A stretch of 64,000 nucleotides of DNA from positions 1 through 64,000 of the forward strand of contig NZ_BDCC01000066.1 of NCBI RefSeq assembly GCF_001613305.1, written 5' to 3'. The DNA comes from Nocardia vaccinii NBRC 15922. Lineage in GTDB: Bacteria > Actinomycetota > Actinomycetes > Mycobacteriales > Mycobacteriaceae. Positions 26,346 through 35,172 of this stretch are shown here, piece after piece. The notes below the pieces were generated by a model that saw only the letters and a program-made list of their open reading frames with translations, did not search any database and was not told the origin of the DNA. Both the position numbers and the translations under genes were made by a program. Position 1 is the stretch's first letter, and the number at the start of each line of letters is the position of its first letter.

Positions 26346-27252
26346 GGCGGCCGACTTCGACCTCAACCTGGTGCGCACATTCGTCCTGCTCTACGAGACG
26401 CGCAGCGTGACGGCGGCGGCCGACCTCCTCGGTGTCACTCAGCCGACCGTGAGCTACGGTCTCGGCAAGTTGCGTCGACGCCTCGGCGACGAACTGTTCG
26501 TCCGCGGGTCCGGCGGGCTGATCGCGACATCGGAGGCCGAGCGCCTGTATCCACCGCTGCGCGCGGCGCTCGCCGAGCTCACCGAAACCCTCGGCGCCAC
26601 AGCCGAATTCGACAAGGCCCGGCCGACGCGGTTCACCCTCGGCCTCTCGGACCTCGGCGAGGTGACGGTACTTCCGCTGGTGCTGGCCGAGCTGGCGGCG
26701 CAGGCGCCGCTGGCGGGGTTGCGGGTGAGCGCCTTCGACCTCGAGACCGCGACCGACCAGCTGACCCGTGGGGAATTGGACGCTGTGGTGGCCAGCCCCG
26801 TGCTCGATTCGCCGCGGCTGCGACGCACCCCGCTGTTCACCGAGGGCTACGTCGGAATGATCGCGGCCGACCATCCCCGGCTACGCGCTGCCGCGCCGGG
26901 CGCAGCGGATCTCGAGCGGGAGCGGCACGTGGTGGTGGACGGCAGCGCCGGCCATCCCGGCCCGCGCAAAGCCCTGGTCGAGCATCGGCTGGAAAGCCGT
27001 ATCGCGGTCCGGGTCACCCGGTTCGCGACCCTGCCGTACGTGGTGCAGGACAGTGATCTGGTCGCGATCGTGCCCGAGCGGGTCGCCCGGGCCCTGGCCC
27101 CGACCCATGTCGTGCGGATCTTCCGGCTGCCCTGGCCGATCGAGCCGGTGGAAGTGGCCGCCTACACCCGCCACGTCCCGGAAGGCGGCGCTCCGCAGCG
27201 TTGGTTCCTCGACGTGATTCGGCGGGCGACGGCGAGAATGCCGGTCATCTAG
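26344..27252 (+). CDS. LysR-family regulator, probable pobA activator
   Basis: The protein has 302 residues. The N-terminal LysR winged helix-turn-helix is clear (FDLNLVRTFVLLYETRSVTAA, then GVTQPTVSYGLGKLRRRLGDELFVR, about 5-65), followed by a periplasmic-binding-like effector domain. GAGGAG lies 4 nt before the ATG. It is divergent from pobA with a 248-bp gap, the normal position for a LysR activator of the divergent gene. In other bacteria pobA is controlled by IclR- or AraC-type PobR, so this LysR is a different solution. Its effector, presumably 4-hydroxybenzoate, is inferred from position only. Confidence 0.88.
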   Translation: MAADFDLNLVRTFVLLYETRSVTAAADLLGVTQPTVSYGLGKLRRRLGDELFVRGSGGLIATSEAERLYPPLRAALAELTETLGATAEFDKARPTRFTLGLSDLGEVTVLPLVLAELAAQAPLAGLRVSAFDLETATDQLTRGELDAVVASPVLDSPRLRRTPLFTEGYVGMIAADHPRLRAAAPGAADLERERHVVVDGSAGHPGPRKALVEHRLESRIAVRVTRFATLPYVVQDSDLVAIVPERVARALAPTHVVRIFRLPWPIEPVEVAAYTRHVPEGGAPQRWFLDVIRRATARMPVI

Positions 27253-27286
27253 CGAGGCCGGGAAATATGGCCGCCGCGGGTGAGAT

Positions 27287-27940
27287 TCAGCGATCCCGCT
27301 CCGCCAACCCGGCCGCTACCTCGAGCGCGGCGCCGGTGGCCGCCCGGACCTCGGCCACGGTCACGCCAGGCGCTGTCTCCACGAGCACCAATCCGCGCTC
27401 GGTGACGTCCAGCACGGCCATATCGGTGATGATCCGGTCCACGCAGCCCGTTCCGGTCAGCGGCAGGGTGCACTGCTCGACGATTTTCGGCTCCCCGGCA
27501 CGGGAACGGTGCTCCATCATGACGATCACCCGGCGAGCGCCGTGCACCAGATCCATGGCCCCGCCCATTCCCTTGACCATCTTGCCGGGAATCATCCAGT
27601 TGGCCAGGTCGCCGTGCGCGCTGACCTGCATGGCGCCCAGTACGGCCACATCGACCTGACCGCCGCGGATCATGCCGAACGACTGCGCGGAGTCGAAGTA
27701 AGAGGCGCCGGGCAACACGGTGATGGTTTCCTTGCCGGCGTTGATCAGTTCGGGATCGAGCTCCTCCTCGGTCGGATACGGGCCCACGCCCAGGACCCCG
27801 TTCTCCGAGTGCAGTACGACGGTGATGTCGTCGGGCAGGTAGTTCGGCACCAGTGTCGGCATGCCGATGCCCAAATTGACGTATTGGCCGTTCTCGAGTT
27901 CGGCCGCGACCCGGGCCGCCATCTGTTCGCGGGTCGACAT
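27287..27940 (-). CDS. pcaJ: 3-oxoadipate CoA-transferase subunit B
   Basis: The protein has 217 residues. The catalytic Glu46 lies in SENG, the hallmark of family I CoA transferase beta subunits, followed by GxGPYPxxxxxDPELINAGKETIT. It moves CoA from succinyl-CoA to 3-oxoadipate as a heteromer with PcaI. The ATG at 27940 overlaps the pcaI stop by one base (TGATG), so the subunits are translationally coupled. It converges with the lysR gene, 34 bp away. It is the last gene of the short pcaIJ operon, divergent from pcaHGBLRF. Confidence 0.95.
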   Translation of the reverse strand: MSTREQMAARVAAELENGQYVNLGIGMPTLVPNYLPDDITVVLHSENGVLGVGPYPTEEELDPELINAGKETITVLPGASYFDSAQSFGMIRGGQVDVAVLGAMQVSAHGDLANWMIPGKMVKGMGGAMDLVHGARRVIVMMEHRSRAGEPKIVEQCTLPLTGTGCVDRIITDMAVLDVTERGLVLVETAPGVTVAEVRAATGAALEVAAGLAERDR

Positions 27941-28686
27941 CACGCGCGTACCGTCCTGTTCTCGATTCCCACCTGGACCTTGCCCACGTGCACAACCCGC
28001 TGAACCTGGATGCCGGGGGTGTGCACCTGGTCGGGGTCGAGTTCGCCGGGCTCCACGAGATGCTCGACCTGAGCGATCGTGATGCGACCGGCCGCGGCTG
28101 CGGGCGGGTTGAAATTGCGGGCGCTGGCCCGATAGACGAGATTGCCGTGCCGGTCGCCTTTCCAGGCGTGGACCAGCGCGTAGTCGGTGACGATGCCGCG
28201 CTCGAGCACATAGGTGACGCCGTCGAATTCCCGGGTCTCCTTCGGCGGGCTCGCCACCGCGACGCCGCCGGATCCGTCGTAGCGCAGCGGCAGACCGCCC
28301 TCGGCCACCTGCGTCCCGACCCCTGCGGGGGTGAAGAACGCCGGGATGCCGGCCCCTCCGGCGCGCATCCGCTCGGCGAGCGTGCCCTGCGGGGTCAGCT
28401 CCACCTCGAGTTCGCCGGACAGGTATTGGCGGGCGAACTCCTCGTTGGCGCCGACATAGGAGCTGATGGTCCGGCGGACCCGGTGTGCCGCCAGCAGGAC
28501 GCCGAGCCCGAAACCGGCGGTGCCGCAGTTGTTGCTCACCACTTCCAGCTCGCGGGCACCCTGGGCGAGCAGCGCGTTGATCAGCGCTTCGGGGACGCCG
28601 ACCAGACCGAATCCGCCAACGGCCAGTGACGAGCCGTCCGGGATATCGGCGACCGCTTCGGCGGTTGTGCCAATGACTTTATCCAT
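27940..28686 (-). CDS. pcaI: 3-oxoadipate CoA-transferase subunit A
   Basis: The protein has 248 residues from the ATG at 28686 (MDKVIGTTAEAV). A GTG four codons earlier (28698) is an alternative; neither has a good Shine-Dalgarno, so the start is uncertain. Family features: GGFGLVGVPEALI, NNCGTAGFGLG and GGAGIPAFFTPAGVGT. It forms the 3-oxoadipate:succinyl-CoA transferase with PcaJ, the fifth step of protocatechuate degradation. It is divergent from pcaH, separated by a region with GTTCG-type repeats suited to the IclR regulator PcaR. Confidence 0.95.
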   Translation of the reverse strand: MDKVIGTTAEAVADIPDGSSLAVGGFGLVGVPEALINALLAQGARELEVVSNNCGTAGFGLGVLLAAHRVRRTISSYVGANEEFARQYLSGELEVELTPQGTLAERMRAGGAGIPAFFTPAGVGTQVAEGGLPLRYDGSGGVAVASPPKETREFDGVTYVLERGIVTDYALVHAWKGDRHGNLVYRASARNFNPPAAAAGRITIAQVEHLVEPGELDPDQVHTPGIQVQRVVHVGKVQVGIENRTVRA

Positions 28687-28730
28687 CACGTCGTCCACTG
28701 TAGCGTGCCGCGTACGTAATATGAACTAGC

Positions 28731-28745
28731 GTTCGGATTGCGAAC
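28731..28745. promoter_or_regulatory. candidate PcaR operator 1 (pcaI-pcaH intergenic)
   Basis: GTTCGGATTGCGAAC is a perfect 5-bp inverted repeat around GATTG. GTTCG-type half sites are typical of IclR regulators of aromatic genes (PcaU/PobR class). It lies about 50 bp upstream of the proposed pcaH -10. Confidence 0.6.
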
Positions 28746-28762
28746 ATCTCTGGCTCGGATGG

Positions 28763-28791
28763 TTGTTCCGAATCGCCGATCGTCCTATGCT
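28763..28791 (+). promoter_or_regulatory. candidate pcaH promoter
   Basis: TTGTTC (28763-28768) and TATGCT (28786-28791) are spaced 17 bp, a good sigma-70-type promoter. It gives an untranslated leader of roughly 40 nt before the pcaH ATG. Confidence 0.55.
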
Positions 28792-28806
28792 GTTCGCATT
28801 CCGCAT
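28792..28806. promoter_or_regulatory. candidate PcaR operator 2
   Basis: GTTCGCATTCCGCAT matches operator 1 at 11 of 15 positions and overlaps the expected transcription start of pcaH. Confidence 0.4.
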
Positions 28807-28839
28807 CATTGTCCACATACCGAACACGAGGTCGTGCGC

Positions 28840-29559
28840 ATGCTCCACCTGCCTCCCCGCTACCGCGGTATCGAGAAGAGCGAGGATGTCCCGCTCGACT
28901 TCGCCGACTACCGCACCTCCACACTGCGTCACCCGAAACAGCCGCTGGTCTTCCTGCCGCAACGGCTCGGTGAACTCACCGGCCCGGTCCTGGGCGAAGG
29001 CCGGGTCAGCGCCGCGGACGCGGATCTGACCTCCGCTCGGGGTGGCGAGGCGATCGGGCAGCGGATAGTGGTGCACGGTCGGGTCCTGGACAGCGACGGC
29101 AAACCCGTACCGAACACCCTGGTCGAGGTCTGGCAGGCGAACGCGGGCGGTCGCTACCGGCACGAGCGTGATCAGTGGCCGGCGCCGCTGGACCCCCACT
29201 TCGACGGGGTCGGCCGGGTGCTCACCGACAACGACGGGCACTACTCGTTCACCACGATCAAGCCGGGCGCCTACCCGTGGCGCAACCACCACAACGCGTG
29301 GCGGCCGGCGCATATCCATTTCTCCCTGTTCGGGCGCGCCTTCACGCAGCGTCTGGTGACGCAGATGTACTTTCCGGGCGATCCGATGTTTTTCCAGGAC
29401 CCGATCTACAACTCCGTTCCCGAGGCCGTCCGCCATCGCATGGTCAGCGTGTTCGACTACACCGCGACCACGGACAACTGGGCACTCGGCTTCCGTTTCG
29501 ACATTGTGCTGCGGGGTCGCGAGGCGACGCCGTTCGAGGAGGACGACCACGATGAGTGA
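28840..29559 (+). CDS. pcaH: protocatechuate 3,4-dioxygenase beta subunit
   Basis: The protein has 239 residues from the ATG at 28840 (MLHLPPRYRG), with ACGAGG 8 nt upstream; the frame is open to 28738 but that part lies over the promoter. It is the iron-binding subunit of the intradiol dioxygenase that opens protocatechuate to 3-carboxy-cis,cis-muconate. The four Fe(III) ligands are visible: Tyr145 (PGAYPW), His158 and His160 (RPAHIHF) and Tyr177 (QMYFPGD). The alpha subunit gene overlaps its 3' end by 8 bp. It is the first gene of the pcaHGBLRF operon. Confidence 0.95.
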   Translation: MLHLPPRYRGIEKSEDVPLDFADYRTSTLRHPKQPLVFLPQRLGELTGPVLGEGRVSAADADLTSARGGEAIGQRIVVHGRVLDSDGKPVPNTLVEVWQANAGGRYRHERDQWPAPLDPHFDGVGRVLTDNDGHYSFTTIKPGAYPWRNHHNAWRPAHIHFSLFGRAFTQRLVTQMYFPGDPMFFQDPIYNSVPEAVRHRMVSVFDYTATTDNWALGFRFDIVLRGREATPFEEDDHDE

Positions 29560-30178
29560 CACCGAATTCGCTCCCCGCTATCCGGTGACATCCGGTGATT
29601 TCACCACGGTCGACTTCGGTCCGACACCGTCGCAGACCGTCGGGCCGTTCCTGCATATCGGGCTGCCCTGGCCCGATGGACCCGATGTCGTTGCCCCCGG
29701 CACCGCCGGGGCGATCACCGTCACTGTGACGGTTACCGATGGCGCCCGCGTACCGGTCGCCGACGCGCTGGTGGAGGTCTGGCAAGCCAACCGCGACGGT
29801 GTGTTCGAGCATCCCGACGACCCGCGGCCGCAGACCGATCCGAACTTCCGCGGCTTCGGCCGTTGCGCCGCCGATGCCACCGGGACCGCGTCGTTCACCA
29901 CTGTCAAACCTGGCGCGAACCCCTGCGATGACGGCGCGAACGAGGCGCCGCACCTGAATCTGTCGATCTTCGCGCGAGGTCTGCTCGACCGGCTCGTCAC
30001 CCGGCTCTATTTCCCCGACGAGCCCGCCGCCAACGCCTTGGATCCGGTGCTGGCCGCACTACCGGAAGCCCGGCGGAATCGGCTGATCGCCACCGCCACC
30101 GACACCGGCTACCACCTCGACATCGTGGTCCAGGACGCCGATCCCGAGGGTACGGAAACTCCGTTCTTCTACTTCTAG
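29552..30178 (+). CDS. pcaG: protocatechuate 3,4-dioxygenase alpha subunit
   Basis: The protein has 208 residues. It has the intradiol fold (TPSQTVGPFLHIGLPW, ADALVEVWQANRDG, PHLNLSIFARGLL) but lacks the full ligand set; the His-x-His position reads HLN, as expected for the non-catalytic alpha subunit. It overlaps pcaH by 8 bp, with GAGGAGG inside the end of pcaH as ribosome site, so translation is coupled in equal amounts. Confidence 0.95.
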   Translation: MSDTEFAPRYPVTSGDFTTVDFGPTPSQTVGPFLHIGLPWPDGPDVVAPGTAGAITVTVTVTDGARVPVADALVEVWQANRDGVFEHPDDPRPQTDPNFRGFGRCAADATGTASFTTVKPGANPCDDGANEAPHLNLSIFARGLLDRLVTRLYFPDEPAANALDPVLAALPEARRNRLIATATDTGYHLDIVVQDADPEGTETPFFYF

Positions 30179-30190
30179 GAGAGGTTCGAC

Positions 30191-31558
30191 ATGCCGCGTG
30201 GAGAGCTGTTCGACCCGCTGTTCGGTGCGGCCGAACTCGGTGCCGTGCTGTCCGATCGTGCCTGGATCACCGCACTGGTGGAGGTGGAATGCGCGCTGGC
30301 GCGTGCCCAGATGCGGGCCGGGGTGCTGGACCGGGAACACGCCGACGCGATCGGTGCGGCCGGGGAGGTGGTAGCCGCGATGCTCGATCCTGCTCAGCTG
30401 GGTGCGGCGGCCGTCGCGGGCGGCAATCCGGTGATACCGCTCGTGACCGCGTTGCGCCGGGCCGCGTCCACCCATGGAGTACCGGCCGCCGTAGTCCACA
30501 AGGGCGCCACGAGTCAGGACATCCTCGATAACGCCCTCATGCTGCTCGCCCAGCGCGCGGGACAACTGGTGGTCGCCGATCTGCGTGTCGCCGCCGACGC
30601 CGCGGCGCGCCTGGCCCGCACTCATCGCGGCACCCCGATGGCCGCTCGCACGCTGGGGCAGCAGGCGCTGCCCACCACCTTCGGCGCGCTGGCCGCCGGC
30701 TGGTGCGCGGCCTTGGACCGGGCCGCGCACGCACTCACCGCGGTACTCGTCGACCTTCCGGTCCAATTCGGCGGCGCCGCAGGAACTCTCGCCGCGCTGT
30801 ACCCTCGCGGATTCGACATCGCCGACGCGCTGGCGGCCGAGCTCGGATTGGCTCCGCAACGCGTGCCGTGGCACACCGACCGGACCCCGATCGCCGAACT
30901 GGCCACCACTCTCGGCGTAGCGGCCGGAGCGATCGGCAAGATCGGGACCGATATCGTCGTACTGTCGGGCACCGAGGTCGGGGAGGTCAGCGAGGACGCT
31001 CCCGGCGGCTCCTCGGCCATGCCCCACAAACGCAATCCGATCGCCGCGATCACCGCGCGTGCGGCCGCGCGCCGGGTTCCGGGCCTGGTGGCGGACGCGC
31101 TCGCCGCGATGGACCACGAACTCCAGCGGGCCGCCGGGGCATGGCACGCCGAATGGGAAACCGTCACCGAACTGCTGCGCCTGACCGGCGGCGCGGCGCA
31201 CCGGCTGGCGCAGAGCCTCACCGGCCTGCACGTCCATCCCGACGCGATGACGCGCAATCTGGAGATCACGCACGGGCTCCTCCTGGCCGAGCGGGTGACC
31301 GCGGCCCTGTCGGAGCACACCGATCAGGCGCGCGAGATCATCACCGCCGCCGCATCAGCCGACCCGCCCGCCCTCGAAACCGCCCCGGCTGTCACCGCCC
31401 ATCTGGCGCCGGACCGGATACGCGAACTCCTCGATCCCGCAACCTATCTGGGTCACGCGGTCGATGTCGTGGAACGGGTCTTGGCAGACCGCGGCGAAAC
31501 ACCACCGACCGAAGAACCCGGTACGCGGAGCCTTCGAAATGCGAACGGAGCCAACTGA
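30191..31558 (+). CDS. pcaB: 3-carboxy-cis,cis-muconate cycloisomerase
   Basis: The protein has 455 residues of the fumarase/aspartase superfamily. The family signature GGSSAMPHKRNP occupies 272-283, and KGATSQDILDNA (104-115) forms the active-site second region. It lactonises 3-carboxymuconate to 4-carboxymuconolactone. It starts 12 bp after pcaG with GGAGAGG upstream. The C-terminal region continues past the minimal fold, as in other actinobacterial PcaB. Confidence 0.95.
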   Translation: MPRGELFDPLFGAAELGAVLSDRAWITALVEVECALARAQMRAGVLDREHADAIGAAGEVVAAMLDPAQLGAAAVAGGNPVIPLVTALRRAASTHGVPAAVVHKGATSQDILDNALMLLAQRAGQLVVADLRVAADAAARLARTHRGTPMAARTLGQQALPTTFGALAAGWCAALDRAAHALTAVLVDLPVQFGGAAGTLAALYPRGFDIADALAAELGLAPQRVPWHTDRTPIAELATTLGVAAGAIGKIGTDIVVLSGTEVGEVSEDAPGGSSAMPHKRNPIAAITARAAARRVPGLVADALAAMDHELQRAAGAWHAEWETVTELLRLTGGAAHRLAQSLTGLHVHPDAMTRNLEITHGLLLAERVTAALSEHTDQAREIITAAASADPPALETAPAVTAHLAPDRIRELLDPATYLGHAVDVVERVLADRGETPPTEEPGTRSLRNANGAN

Positions 31559-31559
31559 T

Positions 31560-32798
31560 ATGGGCACAAATGCACTCGATCCCGGTCGCATGGCCGTCGA
31601 ATTGGCTTATCGGGCAATCGGTTCAGCTACCGATGCGCCCACCGTCGTGATGCTCGGATCGCTCGGTTCCGACCGGTCGATGTGGGACCCGCAAGTGGCG
31701 GCACTCACCGACGAATACCACATCGTCACAGTCGACCTGCGCGGCCACGGCGACTCTCCCGTCGTTACCGGTGACTGCACCGTCGCCGAACTCGCCGCGG
31801 ATGTGCTGGCCCTGCTGGACCGGCTCGGCCGCGCGCGCGTCCACCTGATCGGCCTATCGCTGGGTGGCGCGGTGGCGCAGTGGATCGCCGCGCACGCACC
31901 GATGCGGGTCCGGACACTGACCCTGCTGTGCACCGCCGCGAAATTCGGCACCACCCAGAGCTGGCTCGACCGCGCCGCGACGGCCCGGTCCGCGGGCACG
32001 GCATCCCTCGCCGAGGCCGTGGTCGACCGCTGGTTCACCAAGGAACTCGCCGGTCGCGACCACGACCTGGTGGCCCGCGGCCGTGCCATGGTGACCGCGA
32101 CCTCCGACGAGGGCTACGCGTCCTGCTGCGGCGCCCTAGCGCGGTTCGACGGCCGCGCCGATCTGGCCCGGATCACCGCACCCACATTGGTGATCGCCGG
32201 CGCCCAGGATCCGGCCACCACCCCCGCCGATATGCGTCTGCTCGCCGAGGGCATCGCGAACTCGGACATGCACATCCTCGACCCCGCTGCACATCTGGCC
32301 AATCTCGAACAGGCCGGACGGGTCAGCGCACTGATCGCCGCGCACCTGGCCGGGCGCACCGAGCGGGCCGATGCGTTCGCCCGCGGCATGCGGGTGCGTC
32401 GCGCGGTGCTCGGCGATGCGCACGTGGACCGCACCGTTGCCGCGACCACCGCCTTCACCGCCCCCTTCCAGGACTTCATCACCCGCACCGCCTGGGGGGA
32501 CGTCTGGGACCGGCCCGGCCTGGACCGCCACACCCGCCGCCTGCTGACCTTGGCGATCCTCACCGCCGTCGGCAACACCCACGAACTCGATATGCACATC
32601 CGCGCCGCCTTGCGGGCCGGGATGGCGCCGGACGAACTGGCCGAGGTTTTCCTGCACACGGCGATCTATGCGGGCGTGCCGAACAGTAACCTCGCCTTCG
32701 GACTCGGCCGGAACGCGCTCGCCGAAGGCATCGGGCCCGGATCGTCCGACCGAACCGCCTCCGGCCCAACGGATACAGAGGAACCGCAGCGACCATGA
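31560..32798 (+). CDS. pcaL: fused 3-oxoadipate enol-lactonase / 4-carboxymuconolactone decarboxylase
   Basis: The protein has 412 residues from the ATG at 31560, one base after the pcaB stop; the longer frame from 31464 runs inside pcaB. The N-terminal PcaD part (about 1-265) is an alpha/beta-hydrolase with GLSLGG (Ser100) and HGDSP oxyanion region. The C-terminal PcaC part (about 285-395) is a CMD domain: RTAWGDVWDRPGL, then TVGNTHELxxH and FLHTAIYAGVPN. The fusion is characteristic of Rhodococcus, Nocardia and Streptomyces. It turns 4-carboxymuconolactone into 3-oxoadipate in two steps on one chain. Confidence 0.95.
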   Translation: MGTNALDPGRMAVELAYRAIGSATDAPTVVMLGSLGSDRSMWDPQVAALTDEYHIVTVDLRGHGDSPVVTGDCTVAELAADVLALLDRLGRARVHLIGLSLGGAVAQWIAAHAPMRVRTLTLLCTAAKFGTTQSWLDRAATARSAGTASLAEAVVDRWFTKELAGRDHDLVARGRAMVTATSDEGYASCCGALARFDGRADLARITAPTLVIAGAQDPATTPADMRLLAEGIANSDMHILDPAAHLANLEQAGRVSALIAAHLAGRTERADAFARGMRVRRAVLGDAHVDRTVAATTAFTAPFQDFITRTAWGDVWDRPGLDRHTRRLLTLAILTAVGNTHELDMHIRAALRAGMAPDELAEVFLHTAIYAGVPNSNLAFGLGRNALAEGIGPGSSDRTASGPTDTEEPQRP

Positions 32799-33574
32799 CC
32801 GAAGCCTCACCGGAGTATGTGCAATCACTCGGCCGTGGTTTGGCCGTCATCCGCGCCTTCGATGCCGAACATCCGCGCCGCACGCTCAGCGACGTCGCCA
32901 AGACCACCGAGCTGACCCGGGCCACTGCCCGCCGATTTCTGCTCACCCTGGTCGAGCTCGGCTACGTCCGGACCGACGGCTCCCTGTTCTGGCTCACTCC
33001 CAGGGTGCTCGAACTCGGCTACAGCTACCTGTCCAGCTTCGGTCTGCCCGAGGTCGCGGGCCCGCATCTGGAGGCGCTGGCCAACCGGGTGCACGAGTCG
33101 ACCTCGGTGTCGATCCTGGACGGCGAGGACATCGTCTATGTCGCGCGCGTGCCCGTCAGCCGGATCATGACCGTCTCGATCACCATCGGCACCCGTTTCC
33201 CGGCCTTCGGGACCGCCATGGGCCGGGTCCTGCTGGCGGGCCTGCCCGAGAACGCCTTCGAGGACTACCTGGCGAAAGTCACCCTCGCACCGCTGACCGA
33301 TCGCACCGTCCTGACCATCGACCGGCTCCGCGAGGAAGTCCATCGGACCCGCACCGCCGGGTACTGCCTGGTCGACCAGGAACTCGAGCAGGGCCTGCGA
33401 TCCCTGGCCGCCCCGATCCGCGATCACACCGGGCAGGTGTGCGCGGCGGTCAACATCTCCACGCACGCAGCCCGCTACACGGCCGACGCGGTGCGCACCG
33501 ATCTGCTGCCCCCGTTGCTCGAGACGGCCGCCGCCGTCAGCAGCGATCTCGCGCGGGTGCAGACCCGTTCCTGA
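32795..33574 (+). CDS. pcaR: IclR-family regulator of the pca genes
   Basis: The protein has 259 residues. An N-terminal winged HTH (VQSLGRGLAVIRAF, then TLSDVAKTTELTRATARRFLLTL, about 8-55) is followed by an IclR effector domain (FPAFGTAMGRVLLAGL, then GYCLVDQELEQGLRSLAAPI). It overlaps pcaL by 4 bp (ATGA), so it is translated with the pathway enzymes. PcaR proteins sense 3-oxoadipate or protocatechuate and control pcaIJ and pcaHGBL; the GTTCG repeats at 28731 and 28792 are its probable targets. Confidence 0.93.
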   Translation: MTEASPEYVQSLGRGLAVIRAFDAEHPRRTLSDVAKTTELTRATARRFLLTLVELGYVRTDGSLFWLTPRVLELGYSYLSSFGLPEVAGPHLEALANRVHESTSVSILDGEDIVYVARVPVSRIMTVSITIGTRFPAFGTAMGRVLLAGLPENAFEDYLAKVTLAPLTDRTVLTIDRLREEVHRTRTAGYCLVDQELEQGLRSLAAPIRDHTGQVCAAVNISTHAARYTADAVRTDLLPPLLETAAAVSSDLARVQTRS

Positions 33575-33598
33575 TATCCCGAACACCCGAGGAGCCCC

Positions 33599-34816
33599 AT
33601 GTACGACGCCGTCATCTGTGAACCGCTGCGCACTCCGGTCGGCCGGTTCGGGGGAGTGTTCAAGGACATCGCGTCCGAAACCCTGGCCGCGACCCTGATC
33701 ACCGAATTACTCGCCCGCACCGGCCTGCCCGCCGATCGGATCGACGATGTGATCCTCGGACAGGCCTCGCCCAACGGCGAGGCGCCGGCCATCGGCCGCG
33801 TGGCCGCCCTGGATGCGGGCCTCGGGGTCGGCATCCCCGGCGTGCAGGTGGACCGGCGCTGCGGGTCCGGTCTGCAGGCGGTGCTGCAGGCCTGCATGCA
33901 GGTGGCCACCGGCGGTAGCGAGTTGGTGCTGGCGGGCGGGACGGAGTCCATGAGCCGCGCGGAGTTCTACGCGACCGACATGCGCTGGGGCGTACGCGGC
34001 GACGGCGTACGGCTCGAAGACCGGCTGGCCCGTGCCCGAATCAGCGCCGGCGGCGAGAACTTTCCCGTGCCCGGCGGCATGATCGAGACCGCGGAGAACC
34101 TGCGCGCCGAATACTCCATCAGCCGCGCCGACCAGGACGCACTGGCGGTCCAATCGCATCGGCGCGCCGTCGCCGCCCAGCAATGCGGCCGGTTCGCCGA
34201 CGAGATCGTCGCAATGCCTGTGCCGCAACGAAAATCGGATCCGATCGTCGTCGACACCGATGAGCACCCGCGCGCCGACACGACCGTCGAGGCGCTCGGG
34301 AAGCTTCGTCCCATCCGCTCGTCGATCGATCCGGACGCGACCGTGACGGCGGGTAATGCCAGCGGCCAGAACGACGGCGCCGCACTCTGTATCGTCACCA
34401 CCCTGGACACGGCGCGGGCCCTGGGCCTGCGTCCGCTCGCCCGTCTCGCCTCCTGGGCCGTCGCCGGAGTACCCCCGCGCACCATGGGCATCGGGCCCGT
34501 CCCCGCCACCGCGAAGGCGCTGGCGCGGCTGGACCTGTCACTGGACGATATGTCGGTCATCGAACTCAACGAAGCCTTCGCCGCCCAAACCCTTTCGGTG
34601 TTGCGCGAGTGGAAGATCGAGCCCGATGACGACCGCCTCAACCCGAACGGCTCGGGCATCTCGCTGGGCCATCCGGTCGGCGCCACCGGCGCCCGCATCC
34701 TGGCGACGCTGTTGCGCGAACTGGACCGGCGCGAAGGCCGCTACGGGCTGGAGACCATGTGTATCGGCGGGGGACAGGGCTTGGCCGCGGTATTCGAGCG
34801 CGTGGTCAGCGGCTGA
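33599..34816 (+). CDS. pcaF: 3-oxoadipyl-CoA thiolase
   Basis: The protein has 405 residues of the type I thiolase family. The acyl-accepting Cys88 lies in DRRCGSGLQAV; the second catalytic motifs are NPNGSGISLGHPVGATGAR (His) and MCIGGGQG (Cys). It splits 3-oxoadipyl-CoA with CoA to succinyl-CoA and acetyl-CoA, ending the pathway. CGAGGAG precedes the ATG. The gene is 24 bp after pcaR and is the last of the operon. Confidence 0.95.
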   Translation: MYDAVICEPLRTPVGRFGGVFKDIASETLAATLITELLARTGLPADRIDDVILGQASPNGEAPAIGRVAALDAGLGVGIPGVQVDRRCGSGLQAVLQACMQVATGGSELVLAGGTESMSRAEFYATDMRWGVRGDGVRLEDRLARARISAGGENFPVPGGMIETAENLRAEYSISRADQDALAVQSHRRAVAAQQCGRFADEIVAMPVPQRKSDPIVVDTDEHPRADTTVEALGKLRPIRSSIDPDATVTAGNASGQNDGAALCIVTTLDTARALGLRPLARLASWAVAGVPPRTMGIGPVPATAKALARLDLSLDDMSVIELNEAFAAQTLSVLREWKIEPDDDRLNPNGSGISLGHPVGATGARILATLLRELDRREGRYGLETMCIGGGQGLAAVFERVVSG

Positions 34817-35172
34817 TTCGAGGCGCATCGCCGGACAGAGATCTATGCGTCGCGCATTGGCGCTCCCGGAGTCTTCCAAAAGCGTTATCGACATATGCGA
34901 ATCTATACATTTATCATCAGCCAATCCAAGCGCCGTAAAGAACCGCAACGAACAGGGAAGTGCTACGCGCAGGTGCCGCGATCGGTCGCGGGAACGATAC
35001 GCACCGCGGTGGAAGTCGACGCGCCGCAACCGTTCGGCGGCTTGCCTGGGCGACCGGAGAGGGTCGGTGAACTCATCACCGGTCAGGTCATCGTCGTCGG
35101 CGGCGGTTCGGAGACAGCGCTGATCGGAGATCTGCGCTGGCGCTGAACCGCCGCCGAGCAGTTGTGTGTCTG
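34817..35172. other. 356-bp region between convergent pcaF and transporter genes
   Basis: It contains an AT-rich island (about 34889-34920) that looks promoter-like, and a possible 83-codon plus-strand frame at 34895-35146. The second half of that frame has normal GC3 use and ends VIVVGGGSETALIGDLRWR, but no start signal or family is recognised. No clear terminator was found. Confidence 0.3.
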
